Positions 1 through 10,809 are shown, counted from the stretch's first letter. The stretch: DNA of 64,000 nucleotides from Atlantibacter sp. RC6 (GCF_014193285.1 NZ_JACHZE010000002.1:186001-250000); one strand, 5' to 3'. Numbers and translations: made by a program. The notes: generated from the letters alone by a model not told the origin.

Positions 1-1
1 C

Positions 2-268
2 GGGGATGACGTTGAAAAGAAAATCCGCCAGGTTTTACAGTCTCAGTTGACGCGTCTCGACCTGGTCAGCCGCGAAGAATTTGATGTGCAAACCCAGGTT
101 CTGCTGCGCACCCGCGAGAAGCTGGCTGCGCTGGAACAGCGCATCAGCGCGCTGGAAGGCCGTAATACAACTGCGCAACCCGCTGCGCCAGCGCCAGCTA
201 TTCCGCCGGTCGATGTGATTCAGCCTGCACCGGCGGTCCCGCCGGTTGATGAAGAAAAACCGCTGTAA
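2..268 (+). CDS. ubiK: Ubiquinone biosynthesis accessory factor UbiK (5' end missing)
   Basis: The C-terminal 88 residues of UbiK (formerly YqiC) are present; the start lies before the window. The reading frame runs from base 2 and continues upstream of the TTG at 47, and the visible part matches the conserved coiled-coil core of E. coli YqiC around [12 protein letters not shown]. The family forms a coiled coil that works with UbiJ in the aerobic ubiquinone (Ubi) complex. The C-terminus is a Pro/Ala/Val-rich tail that is variable in the family. A hairpin terminator follows within a few bases of the stop. Confidence 0.93.
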   Translation, partial: GDDVEKKIRQVLQSQLTRLDLVSREEFDVQTQVLLRTREKLAALEQRISALEGRNTTAQPAAPAPAIPPVDVIQPAPAVPPVDEEKPL

Positions 269-270
269 AA

Positions 271-297
271 AATCGGGCCTTCATTGAAGGCCCGATT
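271..297. terminator. Bidirectional hairpin between ubiK and the LprI-like gene
   Basis: A perfect 12-bp stem with a 3-base loop (AATCGGGCCTTC / GAAGGCCCGATT). On the minus strand it is followed by a T-run, so it fits best as the terminator of the minus-strand LprI-like gene; it can also stop ubiK transcripts. Confidence 0.8.
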
Positions 298-321
298 ACA
301 TAACCTACTCGTTTTTCACGC

Positions 322-768
322 TTAACTCTTTTTGCGTATATCGCTCGCCATCAGGTTAAGCTGTTGCGCCCGCGTATTATTCAGTTCCGCCATACAGGCG
401 ATACGCCCCATATCAAGCGCGTTGCCAATTGCACCTCCGCCTAACGAATACGCGAACTCACAATGTGATTTTCGAAAGGCAATAAATGATTTTCCAGCCT
501 TATCCAGTCGGGTTTGGGCCTGTTTGATATACCGGGTCTCTTCATCCCATGCATTTAAGGCAAGGCGCATTGCTTGTTCCGACTCTTTCAGGGAGCTTTC
601 GCTAACCTGGAGCTTTATTTCCAGACACTTTCTCATGTCAACCATTGAGGCGCTCTCTTCTGAACACTCATCACGTAACTCTTTCTCACTCTGTATAGCT
701 TGAGCTGCCATAACGAATGAAGGAAAACACGTTACAATGACAGCAACAAGAAAAATTATTTTGCGCAT
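322..768 (-). CDS. Periplasmic lysozyme-inhibitor LprI-like (DUF1311) protein
   Basis: A 148-residue protein with a clear N-terminal signal peptide (MRKIIFLVAVIVTCFPSFVMA, cleavage near residue 21). The mature part is helical, with four cysteines (C35, C48, C103, C124) and the FRKSHCEF element typical of the DUF1311/LprI-N family. Some members of that family inhibit lysozyme. The start overlaps the end of the upstream LysM/transglycosylase gene by 13 bp, so the two are very probably co-translated. Inference: it is the periplasmic immunity partner of that predicted peptidoglycan hydrolase. It does not belong to the conserved ubiK-hldE neighbourhood of E. coli, which suggests an inserted cassette. 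The family is fairly clear; the immunity role is not proven. Confidence 0.8.
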   Translation of the reverse strand: MRKIIFLVAVIVTCFPSFVMAAQAIQSEKELRDECSEESASMVDMRKCLEIKLQVSESSLKESEQAMRLALNAWDEETRYIKQAQTRLDKAGKSFIAFRKSHCEFAYSLGGGAIGNALDMGRIACMAELNNTRAQQLNLMASDIRKKS

Positions 769-1493
769 GCAGATGTCCCTCTCTGTTGAATCGCACTCAA
801 AGCATACGTAAGTTTATTAGCGTATCTGGAATCACGATTAGTGTTATAACGTTCAGCGATATTTTCAATGGTTAAACCCTTCCAGCCAACGATAACCCTT
901 TTAATTCTTGATCTCTGGTATTTCAATACCTCTCCGGCGTGTAGGATATTGGCATGAGGGTTAAGCTGTTTTAACGTTTCGATTGTAGTGTTATGATTTC
1001 GTGCAATCTTATCAAAACTATCCCCGTTCTTTACCGTTACCCGCTCAATTTCGCTATTAAGCTCAACAATATTTTTATTCTGGAAATTAGCCGATCTCAA
1101 AAGCAAATACCCAATTCCTGCACGAATATTATATGCAGGCAATGATCTTACTGCGGAAAAACTTAGTTTACTTCTCCAGCCTGGCGGTAAAATCAACTCA
1201 CCACCATGACCCGATAATAATTCATCCAATCCAGGATCGCCAACCACACCTATTTGCATTGGTTTACGTTCCCACTCACTGCTGGTAGCGCCTGTCTCAA
1301 CCCATATCATCGCTTTTATATATAACCAGTTAAGCGGACGATACCCTGCCGTACCAGCCAGATGTCTATTATATTCATTGACCGCCTGACGTATTTCACA
1401 ATCCCACATATCCCATTTTTTATTTCCCCTTGCTGTATTAATTCCATCTTGCCATTTTTCAAAACCTGATTTTGTAGCCATTTGAGCACCCAT
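756..1493 (-). CDS. Transglycosylase-like protein with LysM domain, candidate secreted effector
   Basis: A 245-residue protein with no signal peptide. Residues about 55-135 carry the order of motifs seen in SLT-type lytic transglycosylases: a probable catalytic Glu66 in WVETG, a PMQIG element (78-82) where these enzymes have GLMQI, and an NIRAGIGYLLL helix (122-132). A LysM peptidoglycan-binding module follows (about 152-193). A hydrolase without an export signal, followed by an overlapping periplasmic DUF1311 gene, resembles type VI effector-immunity pairs. No secretion genes are visible here, so delivery is inference. A second start at residue 5 (MATKSG) is possible. AT-rich composition compared with hldE and glnE hints at transfer. 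Confidence 0.75.
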   Translation of the reverse strand: MGAQMATKSGFEKWQDGINTARGNKKWDMWDCEIRQAVNEYNRHLAGTAGYRPLNWLYIKAMIWVETGATSSEWERKPMQIGVVGDPGLDELLSGHGGELILPPGWRSKLSFSAVRSLPAYNIRAGIGYLLLRSANFQNKNIVELNSEIERVTVKNGDSFDKIARNHNTTIETLKQLNPHANILHAGEVLKYQRSRIKRVIVGWKGLTIENIAERYNTNRDSRYANKLTYALSAIQQRGTSACAK

Positions 1494-1604
1494 ATGCCCT
1501 CCTTATGTCAAAGTTTTACTAACTTAAACATTGTCTAAAGCAAAAAATGCTCATCACACACAAAAGTGGGAATATTATTCAGCACCAGGGGGATTTAGGA
1601 AAAT

Positions 1605-1633
1605 ATAAAAATAAGGCCTTCAGGAGAAGGCCT
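1605..1633 (-). terminator. Terminator of hldE
   Basis: An 8-bp stem (AGGCCTTC / GAAGGCCT, loop 1622-1625), followed on the minus strand by a T-rich tract just past the hldE stop. It separates the core glnE-hldE block from the LysM cassette; 1494-1604 holds no other feature I can name. Confidence 0.8.
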
Positions 1634-1640
1634 GGGATAA

Positions 1641-3074
1641 TTATTTACCGCTGTCTTTCTGGATCTTTTTAATGATGTTGGTGGTTGAACATCCGTCTTC
1701 GAAGTTCAGCACCATCACCTCGCCGCCGTTGGCCCAGACCTCTTCGCTGCCTGCGATCTCTTCCGGTTTGTAATCGCCGCCTTTGACCAGCAGGTCAGGC
1801 AGGATCCCAGCGATCAGGCGCTGCGGGGTATCTTCTTCAAACGACACCACCCAGTCCACGGCTTCCAGCGCGCCCAGCACGATCATCCGCTGTTCAAGCG
1901 GGTTCACCGGACGGGTTTCGCCTTTCAGGCGTTTGGTGGAGGCGTCGCTGTTGACCGCGACGATCAAACGGTCGCCCAACTTGCGGGCGTTAGCCAGATA
2001 GGACACATGTCCGGCGTGGAGAATATCGAACACGCCGTTGGTCATCACCACTTTCTCGCCGCGTTTGCGCGCCGCGGCGACAGCCAGTTTCAGCGCCGCT
2101 TCGTCCATCACGCCAAAACCGGAATCGGCACGACCGCGTACCGCATTTTCCAGTTCGATTGGCGACACGGTGGACGTACCGAGTTTGCCCACGACCACAC
2201 CCGCCGCCGCGTTAGCGAAGAAGCAGGCCTCTTCCAGCGAATTGCCCGCAGCAAGGGTAGCCGCCAGCACGCCGATCACGGTATCGCCCGCACCGGTCAC
2301 GTCATACACTTCCTGCGCCTGGGTGGGCAGATGCAGCGGATCTTTCCCTGGCTGTAGCAGCGTCATGCCCTGCTCAGAACGGGTCACCAGCAGCGCGCTG
2401 AGATCGTAATCCGCCACCAGTTTCATGCCGCGCTCAACGATTTCCGCTTCGGTTTTGCATTTCCCGGCCACGGCTTCAAATTCAGACAGGTTCGGCGTCA
2501 GCAGCGTCGCGCCGCGGTAGCGTTCGAAATCGGTGCCTTTCGGGTCGATCAGCACCGGGACGCCTGCTTTACGCGCCAGTTGGATCATCTGCTGGACGCT
2601 GGCCAGCGCGCCTTTGGCGTAATCAGACAGCACCAGCGCGCCGATATTGCCCAACGCCTGGTTGATGCGCTCGTGCAGCGGCTCCGGGTCAACGCCCTCG
2701 AAACCCTCTTCGAAATCCAGGCGGATCAGTTGCTGGTTACGGGAAAGCACCCGCAGTTTGGTGATGGTCGGGTGAGTCGGCACCGACACAAAATCGCATT
2801 TCACATTGACGTTGGCCAGCGCCTGGCTCAGCGCCCGCGCCGCATCGTCGATGCCGGTCAGGCCAACCAGCCGGGAGTGCGCACCCAACGAGGCGATGTT
2901 CATCGCCACGTTCGCCGCGCCGCCGGGGCGTTCTTCGATAGTATCGACTTTCACCACCGGAACCGGGGCTTCCGGGGAAATACGGCTGGTGGGGCCATAC
3001 CAGTAGCGATCGAGCATGACATCGCCCACCACCATGACGCCTGCGCGTTCAAACTCGGGCAGCGTTACTTTCAT
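1641..3074 (-). CDS. hldE: Bifunctional heptose-7-phosphate kinase / heptose-1-phosphate adenylyltransferase HldE
   Basis: The protein is 477 residues, the same length as E. coli HldE (RfaE). It makes ADP-D-glycero-beta-D-manno-heptose for the LPS inner core in the cytoplasm. The N-terminal half is a PfkB/ribokinase-type kinase with the GAGDT anion-hole motif at about 261-265. The C-terminal half is a nucleotidyltransferase with [10 protein letters not shown] at about 347-356. An in-frame ATG 48 bp upstream would add 16 residues not present in the family, so the start at 3074 (MKVTLPEF), preceded by a GGAG-type site, is chosen. It lies 66 bp downstream of glnE on the same strand, as in E. coli. 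Confidence 0.97.
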   Translation of the reverse strand: MKVTLPEFERAGVMVVGDVMLDRYWYGPTSRISPEAPVPVVKVDTIEERPGGAANVAMNIASLGAHSRLVGLTGIDDAARALSQALANVNVKCDFVSVPTHPTITKLRVLSRNQQLIRLDFEEGFEGVDPEPLHERINQALGNIGALVLSDYAKGALASVQQMIQLARKAGVPVLIDPKGTDFERYRGATLLTPNLSEFEAVAGKCKTEAEIVERGMKLVADYDLSALLVTRSEQGMTLLQPGKDPLHLPTQAQEVYDVTGAGDTVIGVLAATLAAGNSLEEACFFANAAAGVVVGKLGTSTVSPIELENAVRGRADSGFGVMDEAALKLAVAAARKRGEKVVMTNGVFDILHAGHVSYLANARKLGDRLIVAVNSDASTKRLKGETRPVNPLEQRMIVLGALEAVDWVVSFEEDTPQRLIAGILPDLLVKGGDYKPEEIAGSEEVWANGGEVMVLNFEDGCSTTNIIKKIQKDSGK

Positions 3075-3140
3075 TCCAGACTCTCCTGAGAGATACCAAA
3101 TTTGCGCGGGATAATAGCACAATTCCCTGCGTACACATTT

Positions 3141-5981
3141 TTATGCCTTGCCCAGCCATGCCGCCCAGCTTTGGATAACCTGCTGGCGCTCCGCCTGAAA
3201 CGCGCCGGGCTCTACGTGGCCGGGCAGTTCCTGAAGCGCCAGATGGTGCAGTTCATCGCGCAGCGTGACGTAAGCGTGAGTCAGCGCGCGCGCTTCCTGT
3301 TCCGGCATGATGTCATTCTGCGCCAGCAACTCGAGGATGCGCACGTTATCAGACCAGCGGGTCAGCTTCGGCGCGTCGTGGGAGAAACGCAGCACCAGAT
3401 ACTGGGTGATAAACTCGATATCGGTAATTCCGCCTTCATCGGCTTTAATATCGAAGCGATCTTTATGCTTATTGCCGAGATGGGCGCGCATTTTCTCGCG
3501 CATCTCGCGCACCTCAGTTTGCAGCGCGTCGCCCTCGCGCGGTTTACACAAAATTTGTCGACGAATGGCGTCAAACTGCTGGCATAGCGTCGGATCGCCG
3601 TAGACCACGCGGGCGCGCACCAGCGCCTGATGCTCCCAGGTCCAGGCCTCGTTTTGCTGATAATCCGCAAAGGCGTCAATGGTGGTGACCAACATCCCCG
3701 CCGCGCCGGATGGACGCAGCCGGGCATCCACTTCATATAAGATGCCGGACGAGGTGCGGGTGCTGAACAGGTGCATGATGCGCTGGGCCAGGCGCAGATA
3801 GAACTGGCGGCCATCGATTTCCCGCGCGCCGTCGGTCATCACATCCGCCGGGCAATCGTGCAGGAATACCAGGTCGAGATCGGAACTGTATCCCAGTTCC
3901 CAGCCGCCCAGTTTGCCATAGCCCACCACGGCGAAACCGCGCCCTTCCCGACCCTGAAGATGCGTCGGCGCCCCGTAACGTGCGACCATTAACGTCCAGG
4001 CCTGCTGCACTACCGCGTCGATCATCGCTTCCGCCAGCCAGGTTAAGTGATCGCTCACTTTCATTACCGGCAGGGTTTCCGCGATATCCGCCGCCGCCAC
4101 GCGCAGCAGTTGGGCCTGTTTAAACTGGCGCATCGCTTCAAGCTGCTGCTCTTCATCATCTTCTGGAACGCGCAGTAAATATTGACGCAGCTCGTCGCGA
4201 TAGGCGTTGGTAGCCGTCGGCTGATACAGCGTATTGGGATCGAGCAGTTCATCGAGCAGCAACGGATAACGCGCCAGTTGCCCGGCGATCATCGGCGAGG
4301 CGGCGCACAGCCGGATAAGATGCTTTAGCGCGCCGGGGAATTCGGTGAGCAGTTCCAGGTAGGTAGTGCGGGTTACAATGCCCAACAGCAGCGGCGTGAT
4401 GCGCCCCAGCGGAACGGCGGGGGTCGGCATGGCGCACACCTCGCTTAACAGGCGCGGCATCAGCAGATCGAGCACGTGGCGTCCACGCGGGCCGATGGTG
4501 CGTTTATCCACCTCTTTGCGGAAATCCGCTGCCAGCGCCGCAACCTGACGCTGGCTGTCACTATCCAGATGGCTTAATACCGGGCTGGAAACGTCGGCGT
4601 CATGCGCGTCCTGCCACAGTTCGCGCCAGCCTTCGGCCAGCTTATCTTCGCTGGCATCGGGCTCGTCATCGCCGATCAGCTCGTTAAATATGCGCCGCAC
4701 CGCGGTCATGTGGCTGGTTAACGTGACCTGGAGCCCCGCCCAGTCGGGCTCGCCCATCGCCCAGGCCAGGCGCGCGCGATTCAGCTCATCGCCGGGCAAC
4801 GTCTGGGTCTGCTCGTCGTTAATGCTTTGCAGCAGGTTTTCGAGGCGGCGCAGAAACAGGTACGCGTCACGTAACTGTTCTGCATCGCCCGTTGGTAGCA
4901 GATGGAGCGCGTCGATGGCCTCCAGCGTCGGCAGCAGCGAGCGTGATTGCAGCGACGGCTCGCGTCCGCCGCGAATCAACTGGAACACCTGGACGATAAA
5001 CTCGGTTTCCCGGATACCGCCCGCGCCCAGCTTGATGTTATCGGTCAGGCCGCGCCGCCGCACTTCGCGGGCGATCATGCCTTTCATATTACGCAGTGAC
5101 TGGATCACGCTGAAATCGATATAGCGGCGGAACACAAACGGGCGCAGCATGGCGCGCAGCTCCTGGCTCCAGCGGTCGTCGTTGTCGCCCATAATGCGCG
5201 CTTTGACCATGGCGTAACGCTCCCAGTCGCGCCCCTGCTCCTGGTAATAATCTTCCAGCGCCGCAAAGCTCAGCACCAGCGGGCCGCTGTCGCCGAACGG
5301 ACGCAGCCGCATATCCACCCGGTAAACGAAGCCGTCCTGAGTCGGCTGGTCGAGCACTTTGATCAGCCGTTGCCCCATGCGGGTAAAGAATTGCGCGTTA
5401 TCCAGTTCGCGCCGCCCCCCCTGGGTAACGCCGTTTTCCGGCCAGGCGAAGATCAGGTCAATATCAGAAGAAAAATTGAGTTCGCCGCCGCCGAGTTTCC
5501 CCATTCCGAGGATCATCAGCGGCTGCGGCTCGCCCTGGGCATTACACGGCGTGCCCCACTCGCGGCAGCAGGAGGTCCACAGCCAGTCGCGCGCGGCGAC
5601 GATCAGCGTTTCGGCCAGTACGCTGAGTTGCGCCAGCGTGTCTTGCGTCGCCACCCGATTCAGGGTTTGCGCCCAGGCGATACGCACCATGATCCGCCGC
5701 CGGAACTGGCGCAACGCGCGCATCAGCTGCGCCTCATCGCTCACCTCCTGCAACGCCTCCTGAAGCCAGAGCGCGTAATGGCGTTCTTCGTTGGCTTCCG
5801 GCGGCCTGCCGCGCAGCTCGTCCAGCCACTCGGGATACGCGGCCAGGCCGTCGCGGACGAAATCGCTGAACGCCAGCATCGCCTGGGCGTCTTTATCCAG
5901 CGCCAGGCCCGATAACGGCTCCGGCAGGTTAGCCAGCACGTTTTCGGCGTGTTGCTGCAGTAAAGGAGAGAGCGGCATCAT
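3141..5981 (-). CDS. glnE: Bifunctional glutamine synthetase adenylyltransferase/adenylyl-removing enzyme GlnE
   Basis: The protein is 946 residues, the family length. GlnE adds or removes AMP on glutamine synthetase in response to PII and glutamine, coupling nitrogen status to GS activity. Both nucleotidyltransferase domains keep their metal-binding motif: [14 protein letters not shown] near residue 165 in the N-terminal removase half and [15 protein letters not shown] near residue 695 in the C-terminal transferase half. It lies 12 bp downstream of ygiF, so the ygiF-glnE-hldE genes probably form one transcription unit, as in E. coli. Confidence 0.97.
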   Translation of the reverse strand: MMPLSPLLQQHAENVLANLPEPLSGLALDKDAQAMLAFSDFVRDGLAAYPEWLDELRGRPPEANEERHYALWLQEALQEVSDEAQLMRALRQFRRRIMVRIAWAQTLNRVATQDTLAQLSVLAETLIVAARDWLWTSCCREWGTPCNAQGEPQPLMILGMGKLGGGELNFSSDIDLIFAWPENGVTQGGRRELDNAQFFTRMGQRLIKVLDQPTQDGFVYRVDMRLRPFGDSGPLVLSFAALEDYYQEQGRDWERYAMVKARIMGDNDDRWSQELRAMLRPFVFRRYIDFSVIQSLRNMKGMIAREVRRRGLTDNIKLGAGGIRETEFIVQVFQLIRGGREPSLQSRSLLPTLEAIDALHLLPTGDAEQLRDAYLFLRRLENLLQSINDEQTQTLPGDELNRARLAWAMGEPDWAGLQVTLTSHMTAVRRIFNELIGDDEPDASEDKLAEGWRELWQDAHDADVSSPVLSHLDSDSQRQVAALAADFRKEVDKRTIGPRGRHVLDLLMPRLLSEVCAMPTPAVPLGRITPLLLGIVTRTTYLELLTEFPGALKHLIRLCAASPMIAGQLARYPLLLDELLDPNTLYQPTATNAYRDELRQYLLRVPEDDEEQQLEAMRQFKQAQLLRVAAADIAETLPVMKVSDHLTWLAEAMIDAVVQQAWTLMVARYGAPTHLQGREGRGFAVVGYGKLGGWELGYSSDLDLVFLHDCPADVMTDGAREIDGRQFYLRLAQRIMHLFSTRTSSGILYEVDARLRPSGAAGMLVTTIDAFADYQQNEAWTWEHQALVRARVVYGDPTLCQQFDAIRRQILCKPREGDALQTEVREMREKMRAHLGNKHKDRFDIKADEGGITDIEFITQYLVLRFSHDAPKLTRWSDNVRILELLAQNDIMPEQEARALTHAYVTLRDELHHLALQELPGHVEPGAFQAERQQVIQSWAAWLGKA

Positions 5982-5993
5982 GGTGAGGTCCTT

Positions 5994-7295
5994 TTATTTT
6001 TTTCCGCTGTGCAGCCAGAACGGCGATTGGGCAATCGCTTCATGGCGCAGGGATTCGATCTCGCCACGTAAGCCGTTTTCGATAGCGTGACGCAGGGCGT
6101 CCCAGGTATCGATCCAGTCCAGCGCCGCCTCGCCCGGGTAAACGCCCGCCAGGGTGCGGATAGCGTCCAGCTCGCGGTATAAACGCGGCAGTTGATCGCG
6201 GTAGCGTTCGCCGCAGGATTGTAAAAACGCCTGTTTCAGCTCGGCGGCATGGCGTGAGAGGTGAATATCGGCGTAGCGCTTAAAGGAATCATCCAGCTTG
6301 CGGCGCTCTTTTTCATCGATAAACGGCTGCCAGCCCTGAGTCAACAGCCACTCGGTCAGCGCCAGTTTCGCCGTGCTGATTTCGCTGCCGAACGCGAGGG
6401 TTTCCGCCGAAGCTTCCGATACCAGCGACACTTCACACTGAGTCAGCAAATCACGTAAGCGAGCGCTCGCTTTCCTTGGAACAACGCCGCCGAACAGCAC
6501 CAGAATATGGCGCACCAGGCCAATCGCCTGTTGGACCTGCGCTTTCGCCAGGGTATTTCCGCGCACCCACAGCTCTTCATGGTACTGCCAGTGGAATAGC
6601 GCGGCGTCCAGCGCCGTTTGCAGCCCCTGCTCAACGGTGGATTTCGGCGGCACAGGGATAACCGTCAGCGGACGGATAGCCCGCAGGGCGTTGCCCTGGG
6701 CCAGATGATAGCCGCGCGCGGCCTTGCTCAGGCTGCCCTGGCGCAGGCCGGGGACCGCCACCAGCTGGCGCGCCAGTTTTAGAATATCCGCTAACTGGCC
6801 TTCCAGCAGTTCCATTTCCAGTTCGCACAGCGGCTCGCTGTGTTCTCCCGCTTTGATCTCCCCGCGATCGAGCGCCAGCTCAATGCGGCTTTCTCCGTGA
6901 GTAACCACCCACTTCTCGCGCTGAAAATCGGTGCTGAACAGCGGTTTTACCTGGCTTTGCAGGGTTTCAGCCGCCAGCCCTTCCGGCCAAATGTCCGCCG
7001 GGAAGCGCGCTAAATCCAGTTCGGCATTATCCAGCTCGACATTGTATTCCGGTCGCTGGTGTACGCCGCCCGTGACGCGCCCGGCAGTTTTGATGGTCAT
7101 TTCATAACGGCCATCCACGCCGCGAATACGCAATCCCATATCGTGGCTGCGTAACTGGTTATCGGGCGTTTCGTAATACACGTTGAGTAGCTGACGGGGG
7201 GCGTGATGTTCGCCGGAAAAGCCATTGAGGACGTTGCGCACGCTCTCAAGGGCGTCGGGTTGTACGATAAATTTGAGTTCGATTTCTTGTGCCAT
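5994..7295 (-). CDS. ygiF: Inorganic triphosphatase YgiF (CYTH-CHAD)
   Basis: The protein is 433 residues. The N-terminal CYTH domain starts with the ExExK signature (EIELKF, residues 4-9) that coordinates metal and triphosphate, and a CHAD helical domain occupies roughly 215-430. The E. coli homologue hydrolyses inorganic tripolyphosphate. It is the first gene of the ygiF-glnE-hldE unit, with divergently oriented ygiM upstream. Confidence 0.95.
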   Translation of the reverse strand: MAQEIELKFIVQPDALESVRNVLNGFSGEHHAPRQLLNVYYETPDNQLRSHDMGLRIRGVDGRYEMTIKTAGRVTGGVHQRPEYNVELDNAELDLARFPADIWPEGLAAETLQSQVKPLFSTDFQREKWVVTHGESRIELALDRGEIKAGEHSEPLCELEMELLEGQLADILKLARQLVAVPGLRQGSLSKAARGYHLAQGNALRAIRPLTVIPVPPKSTVEQGLQTALDAALFHWQYHEELWVRGNTLAKAQVQQAIGLVRHILVLFGGVVPRKASARLRDLLTQCEVSLVSEASAETLAFGSEISTAKLALTEWLLTQGWQPFIDEKERRKLDDSFKRYADIHLSRHAAELKQAFLQSCGERYRDQLPRLYRELDAIRTLAGVYPGEAALDWIDTWDALRHAIENGLRGEIESLRHEAIAQSPFWLHSGKK

Positions 7296-7539
7296 AGCCT
7301 TTTACTTACGGTTGCGTCACACCGGCGCTAACGTCCGGCGAACTTACGGGCCTGATTTTTGTCAGTAGATAGTATTTTCCGCTAAAATGCCACGCCGACG
7401 GCGTTTTAGACGAGTGACAAACCCTTTGGCAGTGCGCCAGTCACTGATGTACCAGGATGATTCTCATTCAGGTTTGCGCTTCGCATCGTCAAACTGTTGC
7501 ACTACTATCATCCCACGAATAATGATTAATGAAGACCTG

Positions 7540-8160
7540 ATGCCTAAATTACGCCTGATTTGCCTGACTTTATTCGCGCTTAGCGTTTCTACTGTGGCCC
7601 ATAGCGAAGAGAAACGCTACGTTTCCGATGAACTGACCACATGGGTTCGTAGCGGCCCTGGCGATAACTATCGCCTTGTGGGTTCACTCAACGCGGGTGA
7701 AGCCGTCACGTTATTGCAGACCAATGAGTCCACGAATTATGGTCAGGTGCGCGACAGCAACGGGCGTACCGCATGGATCCCGCTTAAAGAGCTTAATACT
7801 GAACCGAGCCTGCGCACCCGCGTGCCGGAACTGGAAAACCAGGTCAAAACGCTGACTGACAAGCTTAACAATATTGATGCGACCTGGAACGAGCGCACGT
7901 CAGATATGCAGAAAAAGGTCTCTGCCAGCGATGGCATCATCAATGGCCTGAAAGAAGAAAATCAGAAGCTGAAAAACGAGTTGATCGTGGCGAGCAAGAA
8001 AGTGAACGCCGCGAATCTGCAACTCGATGACAAGCAGCGCACTATCATTATGCAGTGGTTTATGTACGGTGGCGGCGTGTTAGGCGTCGGTCTGCTGCTG
8101 GGCTTGCTGCTCCCGCATATGATCCCGCGTCGCAAGAAGAAAGACCGCTGGATGAATTGA
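7540..8160 (+). CDS. ygiM: SH3-domain membrane protein YgiM (TIGR04211 family)
   Basis: The protein is 206 residues, as in E. coli, when started at MPKLRLIC. An open frame extends upstream to 7387, but that extension is Arg-rich and unlike the family. The order is: signal peptide (1-23), bacterial SH3 domain (about 25-90, with YVRSG-like YVSDELTTWVRSGPG), coiled coil (about 95-165), C-terminal transmembrane helix (about 170-192) and a basic tail. The topology suggests a periplasmic SH3 domain anchored to the inner membrane. The cellular role is not well defined. It is followed by a strong terminator and then cca, the E. coli order. Confidence 0.93.
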   Translation: MPKLRLICLTLFALSVSTVAHSEEKRYVSDELTTWVRSGPGDNYRLVGSLNAGEAVTLLQTNESTNYGQVRDSNGRTAWIPLKELNTEPSLRTRVPELENQVKTLTDKLNNIDATWNERTSDMQKKVSASDGIINGLKEENQKLKNELIVASKKVNAANLQLDDKQRTIIMQWFMYGGGVLGVGLLLGLLLPHMIPRRKKKDRWMN

Positions 8161-8166
8161 TCTCTT

Positions 8167-8193
8167 AAGGGCAACCGCACAGGTTGCCCTTTT
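8167..8193 (+). terminator. Terminator of ygiM
   Basis: A 10-bp GC-rich stem (AAGGGCAACC / GGTTGCCCTT, 5-base loop) ending in a short T-run, 6 bp after the ygiM stop. Confidence 0.85.
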
Positions 8194-8256
8194 ACTTGGT
8201 CTTCTCCTCTACACTTACGTATTATCTCAACGCTAACGTAAACAAGAGAGGTGTGG

Positions 8257-9492
8257 GTGAAGAGCTATTTGGTCGGTGGTGCAGTACGTGATGGATTGTT
8301 AGGGCTACCGGTTAAAGACAGAGACTGGGTTGTGGTAGGCGCAACGCCTGCGCAAATGCTTGAGCTGGGCTATCAACAGGTTGGGCGCGATTTCCCGGTA
8401 TTTTTGCACCCGCAAACCCGTGAGGAGTATGCGCTGGCGCGTACCGAGCGGAAAAACGGCTACGGCTATACCGGGTTTGTTTGTTACGCCGCGCCCGACG
8501 TTACCCTTGAGCAAGATTTACTGCGCCGCGATTTGACGATTAACGCCATTGCGCTGGATGAAAACGGCGAGTTTGTCGATCCGTATAACGGGCGCGCGGA
8601 TATTCAAAAGCGCTTGCTGCGCCACGTTTCCGGCGCGTTCAATGAAGATCCGCTGCGTGTGTTGCGCGTAGCGCGTTTTGCCGCCCGCTTCGCCCATCTC
8701 AACTTTACTATCGCTGAAGAAACCCAGGCGCTGATGCGGGAAATGACCGAGGCTGGCGAACTGGCGCACCTCACTCCTGAGCGGGTCTGGAAAGAGACCG
8801 AAAACGCGCTGCGCTCCCATAATCCGCATATTTTTTTCAAAGTGCTGCGCGACTGCGGCGCGCTGAAAGTGTTGTTCCCGGAGCTGGATGCGCTGTTTGG
8901 CGTACCCGCGCCGGAAAAGTGGCACCCGGAAATCGACACCGGCGTGCACGTGTTGATGACGCTCTCTATGGCGGCGATGCTCAGCCCCAATGTTGACGTG
9001 CGTTTCGCCACGCTAACCCATGATGTGGGCAAAGGCCTTACGCCGCCGCGCCTCTGGCCCCGTCATCACGGACATGGCCCGGCAGGCGTTCCGCTGGTCG
9101 AGAATATCTGCCAGCGCCTACGGGTGCCAAACGAGATCCGCGACCTCGCCAAACTGGTGGCGGAATTTCACGACCTGATCCATACCCTGCCGATTTTGCA
9201 GCCCAAAACCATTGTGAAATTGTTTGATTCTATCGACGCCTGGCGCAAGCCTCAGCGCGTAGAGCAGATTGCGTTAACCAGCGAAGCGGACGTGCGGGGT
9301 CGCCAGGGCTTTGAAGGCTGTGATTACCCGCAAGGACGATTGTTGCGTGAAGCCTGGGAAGTGGCGAAAGCGGTGTCACCGAAAGAGGTGGTCGCCGACG
9401 GGTTTAAAGGTATTGAGGTGCGTGAAGAGTTAACTAAACGGCGTATCAGAGCGGTCGCGCAATGGAAAGAACAACGCTGCCCCCAGCCCTGA
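8257..9492 (+). CDS. cca: Multifunctional CCA-adding enzyme
   Basis: This 411-residue enzyme adds or repairs the 3'-terminal CCA of tRNAs. The N-terminal class II nucleotidyltransferase domain has GGAVRD at residues 7-12 and metal-binding D21 and D23. The C-terminal HD domain (around the HDVGKG and HHGHGP motifs) carries phosphatase/phosphodiesterase activity in gammaproteobacteria. GTG at 8257 is chosen because the product then aligns with E. coli Cca (also a GTG start) and an AGAGAGG site sits upstream; the in-frame GTG at 8251 adds two unmatched residues. Confidence 0.96.
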   Translation: MKSYLVGGAVRDGLLGLPVKDRDWVVVGATPAQMLELGYQQVGRDFPVFLHPQTREEYALARTERKNGYGYTGFVCYAAPDVTLEQDLLRRDLTINAIALDENGEFVDPYNGRADIQKRLLRHVSGAFNEDPLRVLRVARFAARFAHLNFTIAEETQALMREMTEAGELAHLTPERVWKETENALRSHNPHIFFKVLRDCGALKVLFPELDALFGVPAPEKWHPEIDTGVHVLMTLSMAAMLSPNVDVRFATLTHDVGKGLTPPRLWPRHHGHGPAGVPLVENICQRLRVPNEIRDLAKLVAEFHDLIHTLPILQPKTIVKLFDSIDAWRKPQRVEQIALTSEADVRGRQGFEGCDYPQGRLLREAWEVAKAVSPKEVVADGFKGIEVREELTKRRIRAVAQWKEQRCPQP

Positions 9493-9502
9493 GGCCGGGG
9501 GC
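9479..9502. terminator. Hairpin between convergent cca and uppP
   Basis: A GC-rich stem of ten positions with one mismatch and a CTGA loop spans the cca stop codon. No strong T-run follows, so termination efficiency is uncertain. Confidence 0.45.
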
Positions 9503-9508
9503 GAGGCA

Positions 9509-10327
9509 TCACATAAAGACCACGTAAACTGCCGCCGCGACGATAAAACGGTAGATAGCAAACGGGATAAACGAAATCCGTTTGATGATTTGCAGGAAGG
9601 TTTTGATGGCCACCAGCGCCACCAGAAACGCGGTGACAAATCCCACGGCGAACATGGGAATATCCGCGGCGGTCAGGAAGTGAAAACTTTTATACAGATC
9701 GAGCGCCGTCGCGCCCATCATCATCGGCACCGCCAGTAAGAACGAAAACTCCGATGCGGCGTAACGGCTAACGCCCACCAGCATCCCGCCGGAGATGGTC
9801 GCGCCGGAACGTGAAAAACCGGGCCACAGCGCCAGGCACTGGAAACAACCGATGGTAAAGGCCTGGCGATAAGTCATATCATCCAGCCCGAGCGCGCGCG
9901 GCTCTTTAGGCTTAAAGAGTTCCGCCGCTATCAGCAACACCCCGCCAACCACCAGCGCGTACATCACATTGATCGGATTAAACAGCGATTTGATCAGATC
10001 GTGGAACACCAGCCCCAGCACCACGGCGGGGATCATGCCCAGCAGGATATGAATTAACGACAACCGACCACGTCCCAGGCCTTCATGGGGCGGACGGCCA
10101 AAATGAATGCCGATCAGGCTGAACAAGCGACGCCAGAACATCACCACCACGGCCAGAATCGATCCCAGCTGAATGACCACTTCAAACGTCTTGGCCGTTT
10201 CCCCTTCAAAACCTAACAGGTGGCCCACAATAATCATATGCCCGGTGCTGGAAACCGGCAGAAACTCGGTTAAGCCTTCAACGACGCCGAGAATCGCCGC
10301 GATGACCAGCGAATGCAAATCGCCCAT
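9509..10327 (-). CDS. uppP: Undecaprenyl-diphosphatase UppP (BacA)
   Basis: A 272-residue polytopic inner-membrane enzyme that dephosphorylates undecaprenyl pyrophosphate to recycle the peptidoglycan lipid carrier; overexpression gives bacitracin resistance. The catalytic [14 protein letters not shown] motif (E17, E21, H30) and the second signature [10 protein letters not shown] are intact. The start is MGDLHSL at 10327, which aligns with E. coli; an upstream in-frame start would add 18 unmatched residues. Confidence 0.97.
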   Translation of the reverse strand: MGDLHSLVIAAILGVVEGLTEFLPVSSTGHMIIVGHLLGFEGETAKTFEVVIQLGSILAVVVMFWRRLFSLIGIHFGRPPHEGLGRGRLSLIHILLGMIPAVVLGLVFHDLIKSLFNPINVMYALVVGGVLLIAAELFKPKEPRALGLDDMTYRQAFTIGCFQCLALWPGFSRSGATISGGMLVGVSRYAASEFSFLLAVPMMMGATALDLYKSFHFLTAADIPMFAVGFVTAFLVALVAIKTFLQIIKRISFIPFAIYRFIVAAAVYVVFM

Positions 10328-10440
10328 GAAATGTCCTCGTACCCCAAAAAAATCAAAAAAAACGGCGGGCGCTGTGCGCATGCCGTAAAAGCTCGAGCTA
10401 TATGACAGGTATAGCCGCGTTAGGTTTAATAATTATTAAT

Positions 10441-10809
10441 TTAAATGATTTGATTAGGATTATGGCCACGCTGAATGATAACGCCCACGTTAGCCGCCTG
10501 CGCTACCGCGCCAGGTTTGCTGATTTTGATTTTCACCCATGGCGTGTTGAAGCGGGTAAGCAGCAGTTCCGCCACCTCTTCCGCCACGCGCTCCACCAGC
10601 GCAAATTTGCCACCCTGAACGTGCTGGATAATCGCCTCGCTCACGTCGGCATAGCTCAGGCAATCCGCGACGTCGTCGCTTTTACCTGCCGGACGATTGT
10701 CCCAGGCCATTTCGATATCGAACATTAACTTCTGTTCGATTGTTTGCTCCCAGTCGTAAACACCAATAGTGGTGATTATCGAAAGTTGCTCTATAAATAC
10801 TATATCCAT
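10441..10809 (-). CDS. folB: Dihydroneopterin aldolase FolB
   Basis: The 122-residue product has the E. coli length and starts MDIVFIEQ. It converts 7,8-dihydroneopterin to 6-hydroxymethyl-dihydropterin in folate synthesis. The family landmarks [13 protein letters not shown] and KISKPGA are present. Another ATG lies one codon upstream; a much longer in-frame extension (to 11115) overlaps plsY and is not coding in the family. Divergent from plsY. Confidence 0.96.
   Translation of the reverse strand: MDIVFIEQLSIITTIGVYDWEQTIEQKLMFDIEMAWDNRPAGKSDDVADCLSYADVSEAIIQHVQGGKFALVERVAEEVAELLLTRFNTPWVKIKISKPGAVAQAANVGVIIQRGHNPNQII

Noticed and set aside
2007-3089. Long plus-strand open frames opposite hldE
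   Set aside because: They are antisense shadows of a conserved high-GC gene with no start site or family match; the same applies to those opposite glnE, the dehydratases and the aldehyde dehydrogenase gene.
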